Assembly (NCBI GenBank): GCA_034005175.1 | Contig: JAVEVF010000014.1 | Coordinates: 1 to 25,864 of the forward strand | Direction: 5' to 3' | DNA length: 25,864 nucleotides | Origin: JAVEVF01 sp034005175 | Lineage (GTDB): Bacteria > Actinomycetota > Coriobacteriia > Anaerosomatales > SLCP01 | Part shown: positions 1 to 6,212 of the stretch, one piece after another | How positions within the stretch are numbered: the first letter of the stretch is position 1 | Layout: the number at the start of each line of letters is the position of its first letter | Position numbers and translations under genes: made by a program | The notes under the pieces: model-generated | What the model was told of the DNA's origin: nothing | Database searches by the model: none | What the model saw: only the letters and a program-made list of their open reading frames with translations

Positions 1-1
1 G

Positions 2-439
2 ATCATCGCGTCGTTCGTGACAATCGTCGATCTCACCATGAAGGCCTTCGTTCCTGACATCTACACGTTTCTTGGCGTGTGGATCCCGCTTATCGTCGTG
101 AACTGCATCATCCTCGGGCGCGCAGAGTCCCTTGCGTACCATCAACCCGTGCTGCTCGCGCTTGCCGACGGGCTTGGAATGGGGTTGGGCTACGCGATGG
201 TCATCATCGTGCTGGCAGCCATCCGAGAGTTCTTCGGCAGCGGCGAGATCGTGTTCCTCGGAGTGCGCCTCATCGCATTGCCGGCGTGGTATCGCGCGCC
301 CGGTATCCTGCTCGTGTTCCCAGGTGCCTTCATCCTTTTCGGGTTCATGGTGGCGCTTGCTAAGTGGTACAACCAGCGCACTGCGGCGCGCTTGGTGCAC
401 ACCGAGGCACATTGCACCATCGAAGAAGGGGGGAGATGA
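2..439 (+). CDS. rnfE: Rnf/Rsx electron transport complex subunit E (5' truncated by window edge)
   Basis: Membrane subunit of the Rnf complex, which links electron flow between reduced ferredoxin and NAD to Na+ or H+ translocation across the cytoplasmic membrane. The reading frame is open from base 2, so the true start lies before the window. The visible part contains the RnfE signature VVNCIILGRAE (about bases 98-130) after a VDLTMKAF segment, followed by several hydrophobic helices and a short charged C-terminus. RnfE and RnfA are paralogues. The VNCIILGRAE form marks this one as E, while the next gene has the TNCAVL form typical of A. Its stop overlaps the rnfA start in an ATGA, consistent with translational coupling. 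The usual order rnfC-D-G-E-A-B predicts C, D and G just upstream. Confidence 0.93.
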   Translation: MIASFVTIVDLTMKAFVPDIYTFLGVWIPLIVVNCIILGRAESLAYHQPVLLALADGLGMGLGYAMVIIVLAAIREFFGSGEIVFLGVRLIALPAWYRAPGILLVFPGAFILFGFMVALAKWYNQRTAARLVHTEAHCTIEEGGR

Positions 440-1062
440 GGATGGCCACGCTGCAGCACTTCGCATTGCTGCTCGTCGGTGCGGCGCTTGTGAACAACAT
501 CCTGCTCACCCGCTTCATCGGCTTGTGTCCCTTCTTCGGGGTGTCAAGCTCCATGGACACGAGCCTTGGCATGGCTGGCGCCGTCATCTTCGTGATGACC
601 CTTGCCACCACTGCGACATGGGTGTTCTGGAACGTCCTCCTCGAGCCTCTTGGGGTCGCGGAGTTCTTGTACATCCCCGCGTTCATCCTCGTCATCGCGG
701 CGCTTGTGCAGTTCGTTGAGATGTACCTGCGCAAGGCAAGTCCGGCGCTCTACCGGGCACTCGGCATCTATCTGCCGCTTATCACCACCAACTGTGCAGT
801 GCTTGCCGCTGCCACCGAATCGGTGCGGCCGGGTCTGTTCAAGATGGGGATCGAGTACAACTTCGGGTTCGGCGAAGCGCTCATCTACACGGTCGGTGTT
901 GCTGTGGGATTCGGCGTTGCGTTGCTTACCTTCGCCGCATTGCGTGAGCGCCTGGAGGTGGCGCCCGTGCCTGCCATCATGAAAGGCACACCCATGGCGT
1001 TCATCACTGCAGGGATGTTGTCGCTTGGATATCTCGGGCTTGCTGGGCTGTTCGGGCTGTAG
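436..1062 (+). CDS. rnfA: Rnf/Rsx electron transport complex subunit A
   Basis: Integral membrane subunit of the Rnf complex, expected to have six transmembrane helices and to pair with RnfE in the membrane core. About 208 residues, close to the family size. Diagnostic stretches are VNNILLTRFIGLCPFFGVS near the N-terminus and PLITTNCAVLAAA in the middle. In Rnf structures the paired Cys-containing helices of A and E hold an Fe-S cluster inside the membrane; Cys residues are present in both motifs here (GLCPF and TNCAV). ATG at 436 is chosen because it overlaps the rnfE stop and follows a purine-rich GAAGGGGGGAG ribosome site; ATG at 442 is a possible alternative. The frame is open further upstream, but that part lies inside rnfE. 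Confidence 0.93.
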   Translation: MRMATLQHFALLLVGAALVNNILLTRFIGLCPFFGVSSSMDTSLGMAGAVIFVMTLATTATWVFWNVLLEPLGVAEFLYIPAFILVIAALVQFVEMYLRKASPALYRALGIYLPLITTNCAVLAAATESVRPGLFKMGIEYNFGFGEALIYTVGVAVGFGVALLTFAALRERLEVAPVPAIMKGTPMAFITAGMLSLGYLGLAGLFGL

Positions 1063-1074
1063 AGAGGCTCGCAC

Positions 1075-1983
1075 GTGGATGTGATGCTCGTCATAAAGGC
1101 CGTCGTCGCGCTCAGTGTCATCGGGCTGATCGCAGCTGCGATGCTGACCGTGGCCTCGCGCAAGTTCCACATCGATGTCGACCCGCGGGTTGAAAACGTC
1201 CTTGCCGTGCTTCCAGGTGCCAACTGCGGGGCATGCGGCAATCCATCGTGTTTCGTGGCGGCCGAGGCCATGGTGAGCGGCGCGCTTCCCGTGACAGCGT
1301 GTGTGGCGGGGGGCCAGCAGGTCGCCGATGATGTCGCCGACGCCCTTGGCGTGGAGAAATGCGCGGTCGCAGCCGTTGTGAGCGTCAGGCACTGCGGCGG
1401 AGGCACTGCGGCGTCACGTCGGTTCGACTACTCGGGACTGCAGACCTGCAGTGCAGCGGGAAGGCTCGCCGGCGGCGACCTCGTCTGCCCGGCGGGGTGC
1501 TTCGGCTACGGGGACTGCGCGCGTGCCTGCCCCTTCGACGCCATCACGATGGACGAGCGAGGCCTGCCCGTGATCGACCTCGACCGCTGTACCGGCTGTG
1601 AGGTGTGTGTGAAGGAGTGTCCGCGCGGGCACATCGGGTTGCTCGCCATGGTTCCCGAGGACGGGCCGATCGTCGTGCGGTGCAACTCGCATGACAGAGT
1701 GCGCGCACGCAAAGACTACTGTTCGATGTGTTGTATCGCTTGCAAGAAATGCGAGAAGGTGTGTCCCACGGGTGCTATCGTCGTGGTCGACCTTCTCGCA
1801 GTCGTCGACTACGAGAAGTGCACGGGGTGCGGCTTGTGTGTCGAAGCATGCCCGCAGAACTGCATCGATCTTACCGGTCGCGTTGCCATCGCACCTGCAA
1901 CAGAGCTAGATGGACTTGGCGCGAAGGCGGAGGGCTTCACGCCGGTCGCGCCCGATGAGCAGGTGGCCGAGGAGGGCTCGTGA
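1075..1983 (+). CDS. rnfB: Rnf complex ferredoxin-like subunit B
   Basis: Fe-S subunit thought to accept electrons from ferredoxin at the cytoplasmic face. The 302 residues comprise an N-terminal membrane helix (about 4-26), the RnfB/Fe-S domain with Cys51-x2-Cys54-x4-Cys59-x16-Cys76 (NCGACGNPSC), and then a long ferredoxin-like region. That region contains several CxxCxxxCP repeats: FGYGDCARACP, CTGCEVCVKECP, CIACKKCEKVCP and CTGCGLCVEACP. This multi-cluster form is typical of anaerobic bacteria. The C-terminal tail of about 35 residues is acidic and has no obvious domain. The start is GTG at 1075, with GAGAGG a few bases upstream and a 12-base gap after rnfA. The stop overlaps the next start (GTGA). 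One cluster motif carries an additional Cys (CSMCCIAC, residues 216-223). Confidence 0.94.
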   Translation: MDVMLVIKAVVALSVIGLIAAAMLTVASRKFHIDVDPRVENVLAVLPGANCGACGNPSCFVAAEAMVSGALPVTACVAGGQQVADDVADALGVEKCAVAAVVSVRHCGGGTAASRRFDYSGLQTCSAAGRLAGGDLVCPAGCFGYGDCARACPFDAITMDERGLPVIDLDRCTGCEVCVKECPRGHIGLLAMVPEDGPIVVRCNSHDRVRARKDYCSMCCIACKKCEKVCPTGAIVVVDLLAVVDYEKCTGCGLCVEACPQNCIDLTGRVAIAPATELDGLGAKAEGFTPVAPDEQVAEEGS

Positions 1984-2339
1984 CCCGAGGAGACCGGCTC
2001 ATCGGCCTTGCGATCATCGTCGTTGCATTGCTGGCGGCTCCGCAGGCTGGTGCGCTGCTCGCACCCCACGCCGGCGACATCATCGTGCGCGGCCCGGCGG
2101 GTACCACGGTCATCGATCCCTCCAGGGATGGCGTCTACATCGTCCAAGGCCGGACAGGCCAGGTTGAATTCCAATCACGCGATGGCGAAGTGCGTGCCAT
2201 CCGCGCCGACTGTCCTGACCATCTCTGCGTGCGTTCTGGATCCGTTGCGCCGGGTCGCCCTGTGATATGCGCCCCCAATGGCGTGAGCGCCACCCTCGTT
2301 CCACGCAAGGGGGTGGCACTCGATGCTGTCTCGCGATAG
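1980..2339 (+). CDS. NusG domain II-containing membrane-anchored protein
   Basis: Small 119-residue protein with one N-terminal membrane helix (about residues 7-27) followed by an extracytoplasmic NusG_II (PF07009-like) domain. The domain is recognised by GQVEFQSRDGEVR followed by the paired-Cys segment ADCPDHLC and the closing VICAPNGV, the usual CPDxxC...ICxPN pattern of this family. The function is not established. In many anaerobes such genes sit beside rnf genes and Gx-transporter genes, so a role in assembling or maturing a membrane redox complex is a reasonable inference but not shown by the sequence. It starts at GTG 1980, overlapping the rnfB stop by four bases, and its 3' end overlaps the next gene by 17 bases. 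Confidence 0.8.
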   Translation: MTRGDRLIGLAIIVVALLAAPQAGALLAPHAGDIIVRGPAGTTVIDPSRDGVYIVQGRTGQVEFQSRDGEVRAIRADCPDHLCVRSGSVAPGRPVICAPNGVSATLVPRKGVALDAVSR

Positions 2340-2862
2340 GCGCTGGCGTGCCACCGATCTCGTGGGCGTTGCGCTGTTGCTCGCGCTTGCTGCAGTGATC
2401 GGCTACGTGGAGGGCACGCTCGTAGCTCCGCTCCCTGTCCCAGGTTTGCGCCTCGGGCTTGCCAACGTCGCAGTCATCATCGCGCTTGCACGGTTCGGTC
2501 CGCGAGCGGCTGCTTTCGTGTCGTTGGGGAGGGTGTTCCTTGTCGCTCTTGCGGCTGGAACGCTTGCAGGTCCCACGTTCCTTCTCTCACTCGCAGGCGC
2601 TTGCGCGTCTCTGGTCGTGATGATTGCACTCGCGTCTGCTGGGCCGATGTTCTCCGTCATAGGCTGGTCGTTGGCGGGTTCAGCCGTGCACGTCATCGCA
2701 CAGCTCTGTGTGGCCTCTCTTCTGGCCGCCACCTCGGCACCGCTCGCTCTTGTTCCCGTGGCGCTCGCTCTGAGCGTTCCGCTGGGCTACGCTGTCGGAT
2801 TTCTCGCCCGTCTCCTTCTCTCCCGCATCCCCGATTGGTCTTTGTCGGCTGCAGGTAGGTAG
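2323..2862 (+). CDS. Gx transporter family / heptaprenyl diphosphate synthase component I-like membrane protein
   Basis: Hydrophobic 179-residue protein with about five or six membrane helices. The motif PLPVPGLRLGLANVAVIIAL, followed by SLGRVFLVALAAGT, matches the Gx transporter / HPPTase component I family (PF07456), whose members resemble ECF-type S components. The old name, heptaprenyl diphosphate synthase component I, came from a Bacillus gene association; the protein shows no prenyltransferase Asp-rich motif, so enzymatic activity is unlikely. A small-molecule carrier role is inferred. It starts at ATG 2323 inside the end of the NusG_II gene and ends with TAG at 2860. Position at the end of the rnf operon suggests co-transcription. 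A similar pairing with NusG_II and flavin-transfer genes is known in other anaerobes. Confidence 0.78.
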   Translation: MLSRDRRWRATDLVGVALLLALAAVIGYVEGTLVAPLPVPGLRLGLANVAVIIALARFGPRAAAFVSLGRVFLVALAAGTLAGPTFLLSLAGACASLVVMIALASAGPMFSVIGWSLAGSAVHVIAQLCVASLLAATSAPLALVPVALALSVPLGYAVGFLARLLLSRIPDWSLSAAGR

Positions 2863-2874
2863 GGGGTGGGCGCT

Positions 2875-3537
2875 ATGGCGCCTCGCGTTATGAGCAACGA
2901 GGCCACGCCTCGCGAGATTGTGCTGTCCGGACGATCTGAGGCACTGTCCGATGCGGCGCTGCTTTCGGTGCTGATCGGGAGCCAGTCCGAGGACCGTGCC
3001 CGAGTCCTTCTTCAACGCCATCCTGCCCCTGATGCGTTTTGGCGTGTGTGCGCTGAGGACCTTGTCGGAGTACCGGGAGTGGGCCCTGCTGCTGCGTCTC
3101 GCGTGCTCGCGTGTCTGGAGATGAGTCGCCGAGCAGGGGTCTGGCGTACAGGTCCGCGCACCACGGTGTCAACGCCAGAGGATGTGGTTGCGCTTTGCGG
3201 ACCTCAGATGCGAGGGGCAGACCGGGAACATTTCTGGGCGCTTGCGCTCAACACCAAGAACCATGTGTTGAGAGTCGTGGAGATCTCTGTCGGCAGCTTG
3301 AACGCCTCGATAGTGCATCCGCGTGAGCTATTCAAGGAGGCTGTGCGGCTGTCGGCGGCCTCCGTTGTAGTCGTACACAACCACCCGAGCGGTGACCCGA
3401 CTCCCTCGGGCGCAGACATCCAGCTCACACGGAGGCTGGTGAAAGCAGGTGACGTACTTGGCATAGAGCTCCTTGACCACGTCGTCATCGGGGATGGTGG
3501 AGAACACGCCAGCCTGCGCGAGCTCGGCCTTATGTGA
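2875..3537 (+). CDS. radC: RadC family JAB/MPN domain protein
   Basis: RadC-type protein of about 220 residues. The N-terminal part has the family signature EALSDAALLSVLIGS and a helix-hairpin-helix (LVGVPGVGPAAASRVLA). The C-terminal part is a JAB1/MPN domain with the metal-binding motif VHNHPSGDPTPSGAD and upstream ALNTKNHVLRVVEISVGSLNAS. Despite the name, a DNA-repair role has not held up; the JAMM motif implies Zn-dependent hydrolase chemistry of unknown substrate. GTG at 2866 and ATG at 2875 and 2890 are in frame. ATG 2875 is preferred because AGGGGGTGG lies 6-14 bases upstream. radC immediately before mreBCD is a conserved arrangement, also seen in Bacillus. Confidence 0.9.
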   Translation: MAPRVMSNEATPREIVLSGRSEALSDAALLSVLIGSQSEDRARVLLQRHPAPDAFWRVCAEDLVGVPGVGPAAASRVLACLEMSRRAGVWRTGPRTTVSTPEDVVALCGPQMRGADREHFWALALNTKNHVLRVVEISVGSLNASIVHPRELFKEAVRLSAASVVVVHNHPSGDPTPSGADIQLTRRLVKAGDVLGIELLDHVVIGDGGEHASLRELGLM

Positions 3538-3589
3538 ATACGCGCACCCAGCGCGTCACCATTCTGTAAGGAGCGGCGTGCACACGCTA

Positions 3590-3598
3590 TGCTACACT
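3590..3598 (+). promoter_or_regulatory. Candidate extended -10 promoter upstream of mreB
   Basis: TGC followed by TACACT (hexamer at 3593-3598) forms an extended -10 element; no convincing -35 hexamer lies 16-18 bases upstream. Transcription would start near 3605. A short inverted repeat GCGTG-CA-CACGC (3576-3587) lies directly upstream and could be an operator. The element is embedded in a 17-base block that recurs upstream of the PhnD-like gene. Confidence 0.4.
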
Positions 3599-3617
3599 TG
3601 TCCGGCTAAATACCTGC

Positions 3618-3653
3618 GGCTCTTAGGTGCGCAGAGCATCCGAGAGCCATTTT
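3618..3653 (+). terminator. Hairpin plus short T run between radC and mreB (terminator or attenuator)
   Basis: GGCTCTT (3618-3624) pairs with GAGAGCC (3642-3648) with one G-U pair. After an A-C mismatch, GGTGC (3626-3630) pairs with GCATC (3636-3640), including one G-U pair, closing a 5-base loop. ATTTTG follows at once. The fold resembles an intrinsic terminator. It could end the radC transcript. If transcription starts near 3605, it would instead lie in the mreB leader and act as an attenuator. Confidence 0.45.
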
Positions 3654-3728
3654 GTGATGCGGTCGCTCCGTGTGTGATGCGCGTGCGCCGCGGCGGTCTG
3701 CCGCCACCGTGAAAGGAGTACCGCGACC

Positions 3729-4769
3729 GTGTCGCTTGTCGATATGTTCTTCAACTCGTGGGGCGGCGACATGGCCGTCGACCTGGGTACCGCGAACACA
3801 CTGGTGTCCGTTCGGGGCCGCGGCATCGTGCTCATCGAGCCATCTGTCGTCGCCGTTGAGAAGGACACCAAACGCGTGCTTGCGGTCGGCATCGAAGCCA
3901 AACGCATGCTCGGGCGCACGCCTGGGAGTATCGTTGCGATCCGGCCGTTGAAAGACGGCGTGATAGCTGACTTTGATGTCACCGAGGCGATGCTGCGTTA
4001 CTTCATCAACAAGACCCGTGTGAAGCGCTTTCCGTGGCAGCCCAAACCAAGGGTCGTCGTCTGCGTGCCTTCCGGTGTGACCGATGTGGAAAAGCGCGCT
4101 GTCTTCGAGGCCACGATGCAGGCTGGAGCGCGCCAGGCATACCTCATCGAAGAGCCCATGGCAGCAGCCATCGGGGCGGGGCTCCCCATCCAAGAACCCA
4201 CCGGCAACATGGTTGTCGATATCGGCGGAGGCACGACCGAGGTGGCCGTCATCTCGCTCGGCGGCATCGTGGTCGCGCAGTCGATACGCATTGCTGGAGA
4301 TGAGTTTGACGACGCCATCACTGGACACGTGAAGCGTGCGTATAACGTGCTCATCGGAGAGCGGACCGCTAAAGAGATCAAGTTCGAGATCGGAAGCGCA
4401 TGGGCGCTGCTCGAAGAGATCGACGTTGAAGTGCGCGGTCGTGACCTGCTGACTGGCCTGCCTCGGACGGTCAGCATGGAGTCTGAGGAGATACGCGAGG
4501 CATTGGAAGAACCCGTCGCGGCGATAGTGGCGGCAGTGAAGGCGTGTCTTGAGCAGACGCCCCCCGAGCTGGCAAGCGACCTCATGGAATATGGCATCGT
4601 GCTGACGGGCGGAGGTGCCCTCCTCTAGGGGCTCGACGAACGTCTCAAGCATGAGACGGGCATGCCTGTTCACGTCTCAGGCAACGCACTTACCAACGTC
4701 GTCGATGGATCGGCGATGGCGCTCGAGGAGATCGATGCGCTTAAGAAGGTCCTGACGGGCGCCAGATAG
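3729..4769 (+). CDS. mreB: Rod shape-determining protein MreB, interrupted by an in-frame amber codon
   Basis: Bacterial actin that organises the lateral wall synthesis machinery. Start is GTG 3729, 10 bases after AAGGAG. Features visible: a short amphipathic N-terminal membrane-binding segment, phosphate-1 loop DLGTANT (residues 18-24), phosphate-2 loop DIGGGTTE (from Asp164) and the adenosine motif LTGGGALL (292-299). Codon 300 (4626-4628) is TAG. The frame then continues without a shift for 46 more codons (GLDERLKHETGMP and on) to a natural TAG at 4767-4769, giving 346 positions, the normal MreB length. Homologues usually have Arg or Gln at this position; CAG to TAG is one base change. Truncation at 299 residues would remove the last helices of subdomain IA. 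It may be a real nonsense mutation, a readthrough or suppressed codon, or a sequencing error. mreC follows 17 bases later. Confidence 0.9.
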
Positions 4770-4786
4770 AAGGGCACGTCTCCGAG

Positions 4787-5647
4787 GTGCGCATCTCCCA
4801 GCATGAGCGCAAGGGCCCTGACGGGTGGATTCTCGCTGTGTTCCTGGTCATCGCCTTTGTCCTCATCACAGTGTACTTCCGTGAGGGCCCGACTGGTCCG
4901 TTGCGCACGACCCGAAAGGGCGTGCAAGCTGTGCTGGCTCCGGTTGGCCGCGGCGGCTACGCACTCACCACCCCTTTACGCAGTGTCGGGTCGTGGGTAG
5001 GCGACCTCTCCACCTCGCGGGCGGATCTCGATGCGCTGCGTGCGCAAAACGAGGAGATGCGACAGCGGCTTGTGGCTCTCGAGGAAGCCCGCCAGGAGAA
5101 CGAACGCCTTCGTGAGCTCGTGGGCTTCGTTGAGACACGCGAGCTCGAAGTCTTGGGTGCTCATGTGATCGGGCGCCCCGCAACGCTGTGGGAAGGCCTC
5201 ATCACCATCGACCGCGGGACTGCAGAGGGCGTGGAGGCAGGCATGCCCGTGCTGAGCGCCAGCGGTCTCATAGGGCAGATCGTCGACGCGACACAGCACT
5301 CATCGAGGGTTCGTCTCATCACCGACCAGCGCAGCGGTGTGGCCGCGATCCTACAGTCCACCCGCGCTGAGGGTATTGCGAAGGGCTCAATCGATGGTGG
5401 GCTGTCGTTGGAGTTCGTCAGCCGCGAGACGACAGTCACCGTTGGCGATGTAGTGCTGACGTCGGGGATGGGTGGAGTGTATCCCAAAGGGTTGTTGATA
5501 GGTGAGGTGGCTGATGTGCAGCTTTCCGACGCAGACCTCTTCCCGCACATCAAAGTGCGTCCCAGCGTGGCTTTGGCGGGGCTAGAAGAAGTGGTAGTGC
5601 TCGTCGGCATGCCGGCCGATGATACGGCGGCAGGGGGTGGCGAGTGA
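4787..5647 (+). CDS. mreC: Rod shape-determining protein MreC
   Basis: Membrane-anchored scaffold that binds PBP2 and connects it with MreB and MreD. 286 residues: short cytoplasmic N-terminus, one membrane helix (about 12-30), a periplasmic coiled coil (about 78-112, LDALRAQNEEMRQRLVALEE), then the beta-rich MreC core with GRPATLWEGLITIDRGTAEGV, ASGLIGQIVD, TDQRSGVAA and SGMGGVYPKGLLIGEV, all typical of the family. It starts at GTG 4787 after a weak purine-rich site (AGAAGGG); no other start in this frame fits the family N-terminus. It ends in a GTGA overlap with mreD. The intact frame downstream of the mreB amber indicates that the rest of the operon is not decaying. Confidence 0.93.
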   Translation: MRISQHERKGPDGWILAVFLVIAFVLITVYFREGPTGPLRTTRKGVQAVLAPVGRGGYALTTPLRSVGSWVGDLSTSRADLDALRAQNEEMRQRLVALEEARQENERLRELVGFVETRELEVLGAHVIGRPATLWEGLITIDRGTAEGVEAGMPVLSASGLIGQIVDATQHSSRVRLITDQRSGVAAILQSTRAEGIAKGSIDGGLSLEFVSRETTVTVGDVVLTSGMGGVYPKGLLIGEVADVQLSDADLFPHIKVRPSVALAGLEEVVVLVGMPADDTAAGGGE

Positions 5648-6153
5648 CACGCATCATCCCATACCTCACGATGCTCGGCGCGCTACTGGTGCAGGTGGCG
5701 CTGGTGCCAAATGTTGCTGTTGGCGGTGTCACGCCGAACGTGCTCCTGCTCGCGGCAGTCACCATTGCTCTCGTGAAGGGTTCGAGAGCTGGCATAGTGG
5801 CAGGGTTCGTGGGCGGGCTCCTCTTCGACCTCCTGGGCTCTGGTCCCATCGGTGTCGGCGCGATGGTGTTTTGCGTCGTCGCATTCGTGGCGGCGTCTCT
5901 CAAAGAGAATACGTTCGCTGATGGCTGGCTTGTTCCGCTCGTGATCGTCTTTCTGGCGAGCCTTGTCGGAGAAATCGGCTACATGACGGTGCTGGCGGTT
6001 CTCGGACAGGGCGCGGGTACGCTGGGGGGCATCCTCGGCCGAGCCCTTCCGGCGGGTTTGTATAATGTGGTGGTAGCGGTGGTCTTCTACCCGTGGGTGG
6101 CGCGCTTCTTGCGTCGAGACAAGCCGATGACCACTTTCCGCCGACTTGCCTGA
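5644..6153 (+). CDS. mreD: Rod shape-determining protein MreD
   Basis: Polytopic membrane protein of 169 residues that works with MreC to regulate PBP2-RodA. It has about five hydrophobic helices. The family pattern is seen in the early NVLLLAAVTIALVKG segment, in GFVGGLLFDLLGSGPIGVGAM (the GLxxDLxSxxPxG hallmark of MreD), and in a basic C-terminal tail after FYPWVARFLRR. GTG 5644 overlaps the mreC stop by four bases, indicating coupled translation. The 59-base gap to mrdA holds a short GCTC/GAGC palindrome (6165-6177) without a T run, too weak to call as a terminator. Confidence 0.9.
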   Translation: MTRIIPYLTMLGALLVQVALVPNVAVGGVTPNVLLLAAVTIALVKGSRAGIVAGFVGGLLFDLLGSGPIGVGAMVFCVVAFVAASLKENTFADGWLVPLVIVFLASLVGEIGYMTVLAVLGQGAGTLGGILGRALPAGLYNVVVAVVFYPWVARFLRRDKPMTTFRRLA

Positions 6154-6212
6154 TGATGTGCTGGGCTCGCCGCGAGCGAGGCCGCGACTCGATGTGACCG
6201 GGAGCCCTGTGC

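Noticed and set aside
544..1392. 282-codon minus-strand frame across rnfA and rnfB
   Set aside because: It overlaps two certain genes and its translation is low-complexity His/Asp/Arg-rich.
3473..3712. 79-codon plus-strand frame leading into mreB as a possible leader peptide
   Set aside because: It begins inside radC, has no ribosome site and spans the promoter and hairpin region; nothing suggests translation.
3606..4673. 355-codon open frame on the minus strand opposite mreB
   Set aside because: It mirrors the coding strand of a clear mreB. The translation is His/Asp/Arg-rich with no domain, a usual artefact of high-GC codon bias.
3729..4769. Reassignment of TAG as a sense codon in this organism
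   Set aside because: TAG is the natural stop of rnfA, the NusG_II gene, the Gx gene, rpmA, obgE, the LCP-like gene and the EamA gene, so the mreB amber is a local anomaly.
6165..6177. GCTC-GCCGC-GAGC palindrome between mreD and mrdA as a terminator
   Set aside because: The stem is only four to six pairs with no T run, and it lies within an evident operon.
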